The notes under the pieces were generated by a model, which ran no database searches, had not been told where the DNA came from, and saw nothing but the letters and a program-made list of their open reading frames with translations. A DNA stretch of 28,728 bases from Penumbrarchaeum sp964445525. GTDB lineage: Archaea > Thermoplasmatota > Penumbrarchaeia > Penumbrarchaeales > Penumbrarchaeaceae. Shown here piece after piece: positions 6,838 to 14,825 of the stretch (the stretch's first letter is position 1; each line of letters starts with the position of its first letter). The DNA lies in the NCBI GenBank assembly GCA_964445525.1, contig CAYULA010000046.1, positions 1 through 28,728 on the forward strand, given 5' to 3'. The position numbers and the translations under genes are program-made.

Positions 6838-7206
6838 ATGGACACCACATCTTCAAAGCCCAGAAAACAGCACAAGGACCTGGCCGACATGCCGCTCCAC
6901 AGGAGCTCCAAGTTGATCAGGGCGCCTCTCGACCCGGTCAGATACGGGAGGTCCAATGTGAGAAGGATAACACTCAGGGCCGGTGATACCGTGAGGGTTG
7001 TAAGGGGCTCCAGGACAGGACACGAGGGTAAGGTGGCCAAGATCGACCTCAAGAAGAAGAAGGTATCGATCGAGAAGGCCCTCCTGCACAAAGCTGACAA
7101 TAAGGAGGTTACGCTCTGGTTCGACGCTTCGAACCTGGTTGTGACCAAGCTCGATCTGTCCGATCCCGTAAGGAAAGAGAGATTCAAAGGGGTGGAGAAA
7201 GAGTAA
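6838..7206 (+). CDS. rpl24: Large-subunit ribosomal protein uL24
   Basis: uL24 initiates large-subunit assembly and lies near the tunnel exit. The 122-residue product contains a KOW motif at about residues 48-66 (DTVRVVRGSRTGHEGKVAKI) and the archaeal N-terminal helix region LADMPLHRSSKLIRAPL. Two ATGs are available. The one at 6832 is one base from the AGGAGG site (6825-6830), whereas the one at 6838 has a spacing of seven, so 6838 is chosen. eS4 follows after 12 bases. Confidence 0.94.
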   Translation: MDTTSSKPRKQHKDLADMPLHRSSKLIRAPLDPVRYGRSNVRRITLRAGDTVRVVRGSRTGHEGKVAKIDLKKKKVSIEKALLHKADNKEVTLWFDASNLVVTKLDLSDPVRKERFKGVEKE

Positions 7207-7218
7207 AGGAGGAATCAA

Positions 7219-7935
7219 ATGGTCGATTCAAAGCATCTCAAAAGATACGCCGCACCAAGATCATGGGCAATACCCAGGAAATCAAAGGTCTGGACAGTGA
7301 GGTCCAAACCAGGGGCCCATCCAATGGAAAAATCCATACCCCTTCTGGTGGCGCTGAGGGACATACTCAATCTGGGCGAGACCTCCTCCGAGGTGAGGAA
7401 GATACTGGCGAAAAGGGACGTCCTGGTTGACGGAAAGATCAGGACCAGCTACAAGCTGCCGGTGGGAGTGATGGACGTGATCTCCATTCCCAGGATCAAA
7501 TCACACTACAGGGTAATGGTCAATCCCAGAGGCCAGATCACGCTAAAGAACATAGATGAATCCGAGGCTTCCTGGAAGCTTGCAAAGATTGTCAACAAGA
7601 GACTCGTCAAGAAGGGCAGGATACAGCTCAACCTTCACGATGGCAGGAACATCGTTGTCGAAAAGGACGAGTACAAGACCGGAGACGCCATCAAGATCTC
7701 GCTCCCCGATCAGAAGATACTCGAGAGGTTCCCCATGAAGGAAGAATCTCTTGCCATACTTACCGGGGGAGCCCATATCGGGACTGTTTGCAGGATCAAG
7801 AAGATAGATATAACCAGGAATCCCGATCCCAATATCGTGGAGTTCCACGAGGGCTTCAACACGATCATCGACCACGTCTTCGTGGTGGGAACCAAGACCT
7901 CCGAGATAGAATCGGCGGAGGTGAGCACCATATGA
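7219..7935 (+). CDS. rps4e: Small-subunit ribosomal protein eS4
   Basis: eS4 is an archaeal/eukaryal small-subunit protein with no bacterial counterpart. The 238-residue product opens with HLKRYAAPRSWAIPRKSKVW, typical of the family, then an S4-type RNA-binding region (ILAKRDVLVDGKIRTSYKLP) and a C-terminal KOW-like stretch (AILTGGAHIGTVCRIKKI). The ATG is preceded by AAAGGAGG. Its stop overlaps the uL5 ATG (ATGA), pointing to coupled translation. Confidence 0.95.
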   Translation: MVDSKHLKRYAAPRSWAIPRKSKVWTVRSKPGAHPMEKSIPLLVALRDILNLGETSSEVRKILAKRDVLVDGKIRTSYKLPVGVMDVISIPRIKSHYRVMVNPRGQITLKNIDESEASWKLAKIVNKRLVKKGRIQLNLHDGRNIVVEKDEYKTGDAIKISLPDQKILERFPMKEESLAILTGGAHIGTVCRIKKIDITRNPDPNIVEFHEGFNTIIDHVFVVGTKTSEIESAEVSTI

Positions 7936-8480
7936 CCGGGAAGGCTCAGGAAGAAAATGGCGCCCCCGGTGAGAATCCGAACAAGGATATCAGGATAGAA
8001 AAAGTGGTCGTCAACATCGGTGTCGGGGAGGCCGGTGAGAAGCTGAACAGGGCCGTCAAGGTCATAGAGCTGCTTACCGCAAAGAAGCCGACACAGACCA
8101 TATCCAGGACAACCAATCGTGACCTGGGAATAAGGACGGGAATGCCCATAGGATGCAAGGTCACCCTAAGAAAGGAGGACGCTCCAGAGTTCCTCAAGAA
8201 GGCGTTCTGGGTCAAGGAGAACAAGATAATGGGCTATTCCTTCGATCCCGAAGGCAACTTCTCCTTCGGCATATCCGATTACACGGATTTTCAGGGTATG
8301 AGATACGATCCCGACATAGGAATATTCGGACTTGACATCAACGTGGTCCTGGTAAGGGCCGGAAAGAGGGTCGCGAGGAGGAAGAGGGCCCCGGGTCACA
8401 TACCTGGACATCAAAGGATCACCAGACAAGAGGCCAAGGAATGGGTCTCCAGGACCTTCGAAGTGGAGGTGTTGGAATAA
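7932..8480 (+). CDS. rpl5: Large-subunit ribosomal protein uL5
   Basis: uL5 binds 5S rRNA in the central protuberance and contacts the P-site tRNA. The 182-residue length fits archaeal L5. The core motifs are IRIEKVVVNIGVGEAGEKL, KKPTQTISRTTNRDLGIRTG and a C-terminal GLDINVVLVRAGKRVARRKR. A short charged N-terminal segment of about 18 residues precedes the core. The ATG at 7932 overlaps the eS4 stop; the open frame extends further upstream only as an overlap artefact. The stop TAA shares a base with the uS14 start. Confidence 0.95.
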   Translation: MTGKAQEENGAPGENPNKDIRIEKVVVNIGVGEAGEKLNRAVKVIELLTAKKPTQTISRTTNRDLGIRTGMPIGCKVTLRKEDAPEFLKKAFWVKENKIMGYSFDPEGNFSFGISDYTDFQGMRYDPDIGIFGLDINVVLVRAGKRVARRKRAPGHIPGHQRITRQEAKEWVSRTFEVEVLE

Positions 8481-8638
8481 TGACGGAGACCGAGGAACAG
8501 AAGAAGACCTTCGGAAGGAAGGTCGGGTGCCAGAGATGCGGACGCAAGAGGGGAATTATCAGGAGGAACGGCATGCATCTGTGCAGGCAGTGCTTCCGCG
8601 AGATAGCCCCGGAGATAGGGTTCAAGAAGTATTCATGA
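8480..8638 (+). CDS. rps14: Small-subunit ribosomal protein uS14, zinc-binding form
   Basis: uS14 is a small protein of the small-subunit head. The 52-residue product has the zinc ribbon C17-x2-C20 and C35-x2-C38 (VGCQRCGRKRG and HLCRQCFREIA) and the conserved C-terminus IGFKKYS. The cysteine-containing form is normal in archaea. The ATG at 8480 shares one base with the uL5 stop. Its end contains the GAGGAGGTG site used by uS8. Confidence 0.95.
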   Translation: MTETEEQKKTFGRKVGCQRCGRKRGIIRRNGMHLCRQCFREIAPEIGFKKYS

Positions 8639-8650
8639 GGAGGTGTAAGG

Positions 8651-9040
8651 TTGAGGAACGATCCATTATCAGACGCCCTGTCCGTCATGAAAAATGCGGA
8701 GAGGTCGGGTAAGAAGAACTGTAAGGTAAGACCAGCCTCCAAGCTCATAGGACGCGTCCTGAAAGTGATACAGGAGAACGGATACATAAAGGAGTTCGAG
8801 TACAACGAGGACGGAAGGGCCGGCTGGTTCAACGTCCACCTGAACGGGAACATAAACGACTGCGGTGTCATAAAACCCAGGTTCGCCGTCAGGAGAGCGG
8901 AGATGGAGGGTTACGAGGCCAGGTATCTCCCCGCTCAGAACTTCGGAGTTCTCATACTGTCAACCACAAAGGGTGTTGTTTCCAATGACAAGGCCAAGGA
9001 GATGCACACCGGAGGAAGGCTACTGGCCTTTGTGTATTGA
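8651..9040 (+). CDS. rps8: Small-subunit ribosomal protein uS8 (TTG start)
   Basis: uS8 binds helix 21 of 16S rRNA and is a central assembly protein; in bacteria it also represses the spc operon. The 129-residue product begins RNDPLSDALSVMKNAE, as in other archaeal S8 proteins, and has LIGRVLKVIQENGYIKEFEY and a C-terminal strand segment with GVLILSTTKGVVSNDKA. The start codon is TTG at 8651, positioned five bases after GAGGAGGTG (8637-8645). The first in-frame ATG would remove the conserved N-terminus. uL6 follows after 11 bases. Confidence 0.95.
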   Translation: MRNDPLSDALSVMKNAERSGKKNCKVRPASKLIGRVLKVIQENGYIKEFEYNEDGRAGWFNVHLNGNINDCGVIKPRFAVRRAEMEGYEARYLPAQNFGVLILSTTKGVVSNDKAKEMHTGGRLLAFVY

Positions 9041-9051
9041 GGTGATTTCAT

Positions 9052-9594
9052 ATGGTTAAGCTAGAGATGATGGAAAGGGATGTCAAACTCCCCGACGGAG
9101 TCTCCGTTGACCTCAAGAAGGACCATCTTACAATTTCGGGAAAGAAGGGGAAACTGACGAGAAAATTCACCCATCCCAGGGTCAAGATAACCCATTTGGA
9201 TGGAAAGCTCAAGGTGATCTGCCCAAAACCCGACAGAAAAGAGATGGGTCTTGTCGGAACATGGTGGGCTCACATCAACAACATGGTCAAAGGAGTACAG
9301 GAGGGATTCCACTACAAGCTGAGGATAATATATTCTCATTTCCCGATAAAAACATCCGTCAAGGGAAGCGAACTTGTGATCGAGAACTTCCTCGGAGAAA
9401 GGTTCCCCAGAAGGGCAAAGATCCTCGAGGGTGTGACCGCAAAGATATCGGGAGATATGATAAACCTGGAAGGGATCGACAAGGAGCTACTGGGACAGAC
9501 ATCGGCCAATATAGAGAAGGCCACAATAGTTAGAAATTACGACACCCGGGTTTTCCAGGACGGTATATATCTCGTTAGCAGGGGGAATGAATGA
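9052..9594 (+). CDS. rpl6: Large-subunit ribosomal protein uL6
   Basis: uL6 lies near the sarcin-ricin loop and the factor-binding site. The 180-residue product has the tandem L6 fold: an N-terminal repeat with LKKDHLTISGKKGKLTRKF and a C-terminal repeat with VENFLGERFPRRAKILEG-like sequence (here VIENFLGERFPRRAKILEG), followed by the conserved GQTSANIEKATIVRNYDTRV near the end. The ATG follows GAGGTGAT. Its stop overlaps the eL32 start by four bases. Confidence 0.96.
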   Translation: MVKLEMMERDVKLPDGVSVDLKKDHLTISGKKGKLTRKFTHPRVKITHLDGKLKVICPKPDRKEMGLVGTWWAHINNMVKGVQEGFHYKLRIIYSHFPIKTSVKGSELVIENFLGERFPRRAKILEGVTAKISGDMINLEGIDKELLGQTSANIEKATIVRNYDTRVFQDGIYLVSRGNE

Positions 9595-10103
9595 TGGCCG
9601 AGAAGGAAGCCGTAAAGGGTACCGGTAAATCACAAGACAAACAGGAGACAGAAAAAAAAGAGGCTCCTGCAAAGAAAACCGGAAAGAAGAAAGTTCAAGG
9701 CAAGATCAAACCCCAGCTGGATAAGGATACCGAGGATAAGCTCGAGATCCGGAAGGAACGGTATTCCAGGCAACCCAGCTTCAGGAGGGGGGAGTGGTTC
9801 AGATACAAGAGGGTCGGAACCAACTGGAGAAGGCCCAGGGGAGTATCCAGCAAGATAAGGCTGAACAGAAAATACCGCGCACCCAAGGTCAGGGTTGGAT
9901 ACGGAAAACCTTCAGCCGTTAGGGATTACCATCCCTCAGGTTTCAGGGAAGTAATGGTCTTCAATGCGGGAGACCTGGAAGGAATAGATCCCAAATTCCA
10001 GGCTGCCAGGATCGGCTCCACGGTGGGAACCAGAAAGAGGAGGGATATAGTCCAGGCCGCGGATGAAAAGGGCATTAGAGTCCTCAACAGGGGGGTTCTG
10101 TGA
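9591..10103 (+). CDS. rpl32e: Large-subunit ribosomal protein eL32 with an N-terminal extension
   Basis: eL32 is an archaeal/eukaryal large-subunit protein. The family core starts at about residue 50 (KLEIRKERYSRQPSFRRGEW) and includes RYKRVGTNWRRPRGVSSKIR and YGKPSAVRDYHPSGF. About 45 extra Lys/Glu/Ala-rich residues precede it, giving 170 residues against the more usual 125-140. Two adjacent ATGs (9591 and 9594) both lie behind GGGGGAA; the first is reported, and the choice changes one residue. eL19 starts at the stop codon. Confidence 0.93.
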   Translation: MMAEKEAVKGTGKSQDKQETEKKEAPAKKTGKKKVQGKIKPQLDKDTEDKLEIRKERYSRQPSFRRGEWFRYKRVGTNWRRPRGVSSKIRLNRKYRAPKVRVGYGKPSAVRDYHPSGFREVMVFNAGDLEGIDPKFQAARIGSTVGTRKRRDIVQAADEKGIRVLNRGVL

Positions 10104-10570
10104 TGGATCTGTCAAATCAGAGAAGGATGGCTGCAGAAGTCCTCAAATGCGGAAGGAACAGGGTCTACATAAATCCCAACAACTTGGATGACATCGCAGA
10201 GGCGGTCACAAGAGGGGATATCAGAAGGCTGGTCAACGAGGGTGTAATAAGAGCCAGACCCAAGGAGGGAGCCTCCACCGGAAGGAAGAAGGCCAGAATG
10301 GCTCAGAAGGATGTGGGGAAGAGAAAGGGCCACGGTTCCAGAAAGGGATCCAAATATGCAAGGTTCCCGAAGAAGAGGAGATGGATAAACACCATAAGGC
10401 CCATAAGAAGAGCACTCAGGGATTACAGGGCGAACGGAAATATCTCCTCGGAGAGCTACAGGCACTACTACAGACATGCCTCCGGCGGAAATTTCAGGTC
10501 CGTGAGCCATCTCAGGTCCCACATGGAATCGGAGAAAGCATTCATCAAGATCCCAGAGGAGGTGAAGTGA
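10103..10570 (+). CDS. rpl19e: Large-subunit ribosomal protein eL19
   Basis: eL19 is a long helical archaeal/eukaryal protein that forms an intersubunit bridge. The 155-residue product begins MDLSNQRRMAAEVLKCGRNR, the usual family start, and contains DDIAEAVTRGDIRRLVNEGV, RKKARMAQKDVGKRKGHGSR and an Arg/Lys-rich C-terminal helix region. A GTG at 10100 is in frame, but the ATG at 10103 lies seven bases behind the GGGGG run and is preferred. It is followed after one base by uL18. Confidence 0.95.
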   Translation: MDLSNQRRMAAEVLKCGRNRVYINPNNLDDIAEAVTRGDIRRLVNEGVIRARPKEGASTGRKKARMAQKDVGKRKGHGSRKGSKYARFPKKRRWINTIRPIRRALRDYRANGNISSESYRHYYRHASGGNFRSVSHLRSHMESEKAFIKIPEEVK

Positions 10571-10571
10571 G

Positions 10572-11075
10572 ATGTCCGACGGACCAAGATATCATATGCC
10601 TTTCAGAAGGAGAAGGGAGGGGAAGACCAATTACAGGTCGAGACTCGCCCTTCTGAAATCGAAGAAGCCCAGGGCCGTCGTGAGGAAGAGCCTCTCGGGG
10701 ACCACAGTGCAGTTCATCAGGTTCCACAACACCGGAGACCTTGTTCTGGCCCAGGCCGGCTACAAGGACCTCAGGAAGCTCGGTTGGAAACATTCCCTCA
10801 AGGATACCAGCGCCTCCTACCTGGTGGGGCTTCTCGCCGGGGTAAGAGCCGGCAGGTCCGACCTGAAGGAAGCTGTTTTGGACATCGGATTGAACGAACC
10901 GACCACGGGAAGCAGGGTGTTTGCTACCCTTAAAGGCTTGATAGATTCGGGTCTTGACATCCCCCACGGAGAGGGGAGGTTCCCAGATCAGGACAGGATA
11001 GAGGGAAAGCACAAGGATATCAAGGGTTTCAAGGATGATTTCGAGGCCATGAAAAACAAGATCCTGGAGATGTGA
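10572..11075 (+). CDS. rpl18: Large-subunit ribosomal protein uL18
   Basis: uL18 binds 5S rRNA together with uL5 in the central protuberance. The 167-residue product is the longer archaeal type. It shows MSDGPRYHMPFRRRREGKTN, the typical RRR-rich start with YRSRLALLKSKKPRAVVRKS, then YLVGLLAGVRA and a C-terminal DIPHGEGRFPDQDRIEGKH. The start is ATG behind GAGGTGAA. The last bases overlap an in-frame GTG that could serve uS5, but the ATG six bases further is better placed. Confidence 0.95.
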   Translation: MSDGPRYHMPFRRRREGKTNYRSRLALLKSKKPRAVVRKSLSGTTVQFIRFHNTGDLVLAQAGYKDLRKLGWKHSLKDTSASYLVGLLAGVRAGRSDLKEAVLDIGLNEPTTGSRVFATLKGLIDSGLDIPHGEGRFPDQDRIEGKHKDIKGFKDDFEAMKNKILEM

Positions 11076-11077
11076 GC

Positions 11078-11995
11078 ATGACTGACGATAAGAAGAAAAA
11101 GGAAGAAAAAGAAGAGAAGGCCGAGGACAAAGAGGATAAGGCCGACTTGGATATCCAGGAGGACAAGGCCGACGACGAGGCCGTGAAGACCCAGGAGGAG
11201 ACCGAGAGGGGAAAACGTCCCAGGGTCACCAAGGGCCAGGGCAGGTCAGCGGATGATAACAGATCTCCCAGGACCAGCAGACCCGCCAGAGCCAGGAGGG
11301 ACAGGTTCGACGAGGAGGAATGGGTACCAAGGACAAAGCTTGGAAAGCTGATAAAGAGCGAAAAGATCACATCCATGCACAAAGCACTCAATACCGGGCT
11401 CCCATTGAGGGAGCCGCAGATCGTTGACACCCTGATAGGAGAGGATCTGGTTGACGAGGTCCTCAAGGTCAACATGGTCCAGAGAATGACCGACTCCGGA
11501 AGGAGAACCAGGTTCTCCATCACCGTTGTGGTTGGAAACAACAACGGTTACGTTGGTCTCGGTTCTGCAAGGGGAAAGGAGGTCGGGCCCACCATCAAGA
11601 AGGCCATAGACAATGCCAAGCTCAACATGATCGAGCTCAACAGGGGCTGCGGATCATGGGAATGCGGATGCATGACACCTCATTCGCTTCCGTTCAGGGT
11701 AACCGGCAAGGCAGGTTCAACCACAGTCACCCTGAGAGCGGCACCCCGTGGTGTCGGCCTGGCGGTGGGTGACGTTGCAAAGAAGATACTCAAGCTTGCA
11801 GGGATCAAGGACGCCTGGGGTTTCTCCAGGGGTCAGACCAAGACCACCGTGAACAACGCCAAGGCTGTAATAGACGCCCTCAGGGGAACCACCCTGATGA
11901 GGGTCCAGAAGGATCAGAGAATAGCTCTCAAACACCTTTCGGGACCGATGGCCGCACCTTCCGAACCAGTGACCGAGGGAGGTGAAACACAATGA
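11078..11995 (+). CDS. rps5: Small-subunit ribosomal protein uS5 with an N-terminal extension
   Basis: uS5 acts at the mRNA entry channel and in decoding fidelity. The core starts at about residue 80 with EEEWVPRTKLGKLIKSEKI and shows the S5 double-strand RNA-binding fold (FSITVVVGNNNGYVGLGSAR) and the archaeal signature GCGSWECGCMTPHSLPF. The first 80 residues are a charged segment, acidic and Lys-rich at first and then Arg-rich, making the protein 305 residues compared with about 210-240 in many archaea. A GTG at 11072 is in frame, but the ATG at 11078 is eight bases from GGAG and is preferred. The stop overlaps the uL30 ATG. Confidence 0.94.
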   Translation: MTDDKKKKEEKEEKAEDKEDKADLDIQEDKADDEAVKTQEETERGKRPRVTKGQGRSADDNRSPRTSRPARARRDRFDEEEWVPRTKLGKLIKSEKITSMHKALNTGLPLREPQIVDTLIGEDLVDEVLKVNMVQRMTDSGRRTRFSITVVVGNNNGYVGLGSARGKEVGPTIKKAIDNAKLNMIELNRGCGSWECGCMTPHSLPFRVTGKAGSTTVTLRAAPRGVGLAVGDVAKKILKLAGIKDAWGFSRGQTKTTVNNAKAVIDALRGTTLMRVQKDQRIALKHLSGPMAAPSEPVTEGGETQ

Positions 11996-12459
11996 GTCTG
12001 GCGGTAGTAAGGGTAAGGGGATCGCTCAGGGTGAAACCCGCCATAAAGGAGACCCTGAACCTTCTGAAGCTCAACAGGGTCAACCACTGCGTGGTCATAC
12101 CCGAAACACCCGAGTACTCGGGAATGCTCCAGAAGGTGAAGGACTATGTCACCTGGGGAGAGGTGGACAGAGAAACATTGGCGGAATTGATACGTCAGAG
12201 GGGAAGGATTGAAGGCGACAACCCTGTGACCGATGAGTTCATAAAATCCAGGTCATCCTTCAAGGATGCCGACGAACTTGCCGGGGCGGTCATCGAATCC
12301 GGCTTCAAGTACAAGGATCTCCAGGGAGCAAAACCCGTCTTCAGGCTCTCCCCCCCCAATAGAGGAGGATACGAGGGGATCAAGAGGCACTTCACCGTTG
12401 GCGGGGCCCTTGGATACAGGGGCAAGGAGATCAACGGTCTCCTGAAAAGAATGATCTGA
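11992..12459 (+). CDS. rpl30: Large-subunit ribosomal protein uL30
   Basis: uL30 is a large-subunit protein; the archaeal form is about 150 residues, with a C-terminal part missing in bacteria, as here (155 residues). Visible motifs are VRVRGSLRVKPAIKETLNLL, LNRVNHCVVIPETPEYSGML and a C-terminal Gly-rich PPNRGGYEGIKRHFTVGGAL. The ATG overlaps the uS5 stop (ATGA) and lies behind GGAGGTGAA. uL15 begins ten bases after the stop. Confidence 0.95.
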   Translation: MSLAVVRVRGSLRVKPAIKETLNLLKLNRVNHCVVIPETPEYSGMLQKVKDYVTWGEVDRETLAELIRQRGRIEGDNPVTDEFIKSRSSFKDADELAGAVIESGFKYKDLQGAKPVFRLSPPNRGGYEGIKRHFTVGGALGYRGKEINGLLKRMI

Positions 12460-12469
12460 GGTGATTTCC

Positions 12470-12910
12470 ATGGCAAGGAAGAGGAATGTCAAGTTCAGAG
12501 GAAAGAAATCGAGAGGCCACGGAGTGAAGGCCAGAAGAGGAGCCGGAAAGAGAGGCGGAAGGGGAATGGCCGGCGGACTCAAGCACCGCTACATTCACAT
12601 CGTAAAGTATTACGGCAAGGATTACTTCGGAAGGCACGGCTTCAAGAGGCCTCAATCGGTCGTCAAGGATAACATCGTGATCAATCTCTCCACCATCAGG
12701 GAGCACATTGACAGAATGGTCGAATCCGGTGCAGCCAAGAAAAAGAAGGGCGGATACGATATCGACATAGAGAAGCTGGGATGCACCAAGCTCCTTGGCG
12801 GTGGAAGCATAGGTGACCTCAGGGTCCATGTGCTGACACCGGCCGCTTCGGAGAGGGCTGTTGAAAAGATCGAGGCCGCGGGCGGCTCGGTTACCGTCAA
12901 GCAGGAGTGA
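12470..12910 (+). CDS. rpl15: Large-subunit ribosomal protein uL15
   Basis: uL15 is a late-assembling large-subunit protein with a very basic, Gly-rich N-terminal arm. The 146-residue product begins MARKRNVKFRGKKSRGHGVK and continues with RRGAGKRGGRGMAGGLKHRY, then a globular part with the C-terminal VHVLTPAASERAVEKIEAAG. A GTG at 12461 is in frame but is itself part of the GAGGTGAT site, so the ATG at 12470 is the start. This is the last ribosomal gene; an 85-base gap with its own promoter-like box separates it from secY. Confidence 0.95.
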   Translation: MARKRNVKFRGKKSRGHGVKARRGAGKRGGRGMAGGLKHRYIHIVKYYGKDYFGRHGFKRPQSVVKDNIVINLSTIREHIDRMVESGAAKKKKGGYDIDIEKLGCTKLLGGGSIGDLRVHVLTPAASERAVEKIEAAGGSVTVKQE

Positions 12911-12933
12911 GCCTGGCAGCAGCAAATAAACCC

Positions 12934-12940
12934 TTTAATA
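12934..12940 (+). promoter_or_regulatory. TATA-like box of secY
   Basis: TTTAATA, preceded by an A-rich stretch (AAATAAACCC), lies 56 bases before the chosen secY ATG, so transcription could begin near 12962-12966. The gap is the longest between 299 and 14759, and no hairpin/oligo-T terminator is seen in it. secY may be expressed both by read-through and from this site. Confidence 0.45.
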
Positions 12941-12995
12941 GAAGAACGGTTATCGGGGAGCAAATCTATCCAGGGCATAAATCGGTGTGTGTTCC

Positions 12996-14759
12996 ATGGC
13001 TATAGAGCGAGACTACAGGAAGGCAATCTGGGTGGCTGTCGCCTACATAGTGACGATGGTCATCGTCTACTTCTGGCAGTGGCGGGAAGCCGATTTCACA
13101 CAATTTTCTCAGATCTCACTCTCGATACTGATCACACTGGCAATTGCAATAGTTTTCTTCCTCATTGGAATGATGGTAACGTTTGCTGGTGAGGGGTCCA
13201 AACTATACGGCCTCAAACCGATAGCCGACAAATGGCCTGCGGTAAAGAAGCCGGAGGGTCACGTCAGGTTCAGGACAAAGATGCTTTGGACCTTCGGCAT
13301 ACTGATCCTCTATTTCTTCTTGAGCAATGTTCAGCTCTATGGACTGTCCGGAGAGAGCATCGACATATTCTCCGAGTTCAGGGCCATACTTGCGGGTGCA
13401 AACGGGTCGCTGATGCATCTGGGTATAGGACCCATAGTCACCGGATCCATCATCATGCAGCTGTTCTCGGGGGCCAAGATCATAAATCTGGACCTCCAGA
13501 AGGCAGATGACAAGGCCATCTATCAGGGAGTCCAGAAGGTCCTGGTCCTGGTGATGATATTCGTGGAGGCCATCCCTCAGGTATTCGGATACCTGACACC
13601 CGCAGATACGGGCTGGATGGGTGACATAGGGCTCGGTTGGGCCAGGATGGTGATCATAGGCCAGATAGTGTTCGGATCCTATCTTGTATTCCTTATGGAC
13701 GAGGTTGTTTCAAAATGGGGTATCGGCTCGGGGATCTCCATGTTCATTGCGGCAGGTGTCTCCCAGGCGATATTCCAGGGAACAATTTCCTGGATACCCC
13801 TGGGACGCGAGACCGCATCCCAGTACAATCTCGACAGACTGGTGGATAACTACGCAGACATCCCAGCCGGTACCTTGCCCAAGACCTGGTTCATACTTGA
13901 CAACATGTCCGGCGGAATAAGGGACCTCACAGCCGGAGGCTTCGAGACAATATTCCTCTCGCCTCCAAACCCCATGGTAGCACTTTTATCCACAATCGTG
14001 ATATTCTTTGTGGTTGCATACGCGGAATCCACGCAGATAGAGCTGCCGCTATCACATGCGAGGGCCAGAGGCGCCAGGGGCAGGTACCCTATCAGGCTGA
14101 TCTACGCTTCCAATATACCGGTCATCCTCATGTCGGCACTGCTGGCCAACGTGAACATGTTCTCTCTGCTTCTTTGGAACCACGAGAAGATCAGCACAAT
14201 ACCCATCCTGGGAGAGAACTGGCGTCTGGGATTCTATGATGCTGGATCCACCACTCCTTCGGGAGGATTGGCATGGTACGTCTCCAGAGTTAACGGTCTC
14301 CAGTCATGGCTCCTTCCGCTGATCAACTGGGACAGGTACAGGGGATACGTCGGAGATCACGATTACTGGCAGGTGGCGGTCCATGTACTTGTTTACGTGG
14401 GCATAATGGTGATAGGTTCCATCCTGTTCGCGAAGTTCTGGATAGAGACAACCAACATGGGACCCGAATCCGTTGCAAGACAGATCCAGAATTCCGGGAT
14501 GAGGATACCCGGCTTCAGGAGGGACCCGAGGGTCCTGAAGAAGGTCCTGAACCGCTATATTCCCACTGTAACCGTGATTTCGGGGGCATTCGTCGGCCTC
14601 CTTGCAGCCCTGGCTGACATGGTGGGGACGGTAGGCTCGACATCCGGTACAGGGGTGCTGCTAACCGTAGGTATAATCATACGACTGTACGAACAGATCG
14701 GTAAAGAGCAGATGATGGAGATGCACCCTGTACTCAGGGGTTTCTTCGGAAGGGAATAA
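12996..14759 (+). CDS. secY: Protein translocase subunit SecY with extra N-terminal helices
   Basis: SecY is the channel-forming subunit that exports and inserts proteins across the membrane. Residues from about 73 (LKPIADKWPAVKKP) to the end follow archaeal SecY, including GIGPIVTGSIIMQLF, KWGIGSGISMFIAAGVSQAI, the cytoplasmic ARARGARGRYPIRLIYASNI and GTGVLLTVGIIIRLYEQI. Before it are about 72 extra residues with two hydrophobic stretches (about 11-29 and 41-64), so some 12 helices are predicted in place of 10. External loops are also long, for example residues 265-320. The product has 587 residues against about 430-490 in many archaea. The ATG at 12996 lies eight bases after GGTG. The in-frame GTG at 12987 is less well placed. 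Its neighbours downstream are export substrates, fitting its role. Confidence 0.95.
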   Translation: MAIERDYRKAIWVAVAYIVTMVIVYFWQWREADFTQFSQISLSILITLAIAIVFFLIGMMVTFAGEGSKLYGLKPIADKWPAVKKPEGHVRFRTKMLWTFGILILYFFLSNVQLYGLSGESIDIFSEFRAILAGANGSLMHLGIGPIVTGSIIMQLFSGAKIINLDLQKADDKAIYQGVQKVLVLVMIFVEAIPQVFGYLTPADTGWMGDIGLGWARMVIIGQIVFGSYLVFLMDEVVSKWGIGSGISMFIAAGVSQAIFQGTISWIPLGRETASQYNLDRLVDNYADIPAGTLPKTWFILDNMSGGIRDLTAGGFETIFLSPPNPMVALLSTIVIFFVVAYAESTQIELPLSHARARGARGRYPIRLIYASNIPVILMSALLANVNMFSLLLWNHEKISTIPILGENWRLGFYDAGSTTPSGGLAWYVSRVNGLQSWLLPLINWDRYRGYVGDHDYWQVAVHVLVYVGIMVIGSILFAKFWIETTNMGPESVARQIQNSGMRIPGFRRDPRVLKKVLNRYIPTVTVISGAFVGLLAALADMVGTVGSTSGTGVLLTVGIIIRLYEQIGKEQMMEMHPVLRGFFGRE

Positions 14760-14825
14760 TAATCCATATTTTCCTTCCCCATCCGCATCCGAACTTGAAT
14801 TCAGGTGAGTCACCGAGCCGTCAAC

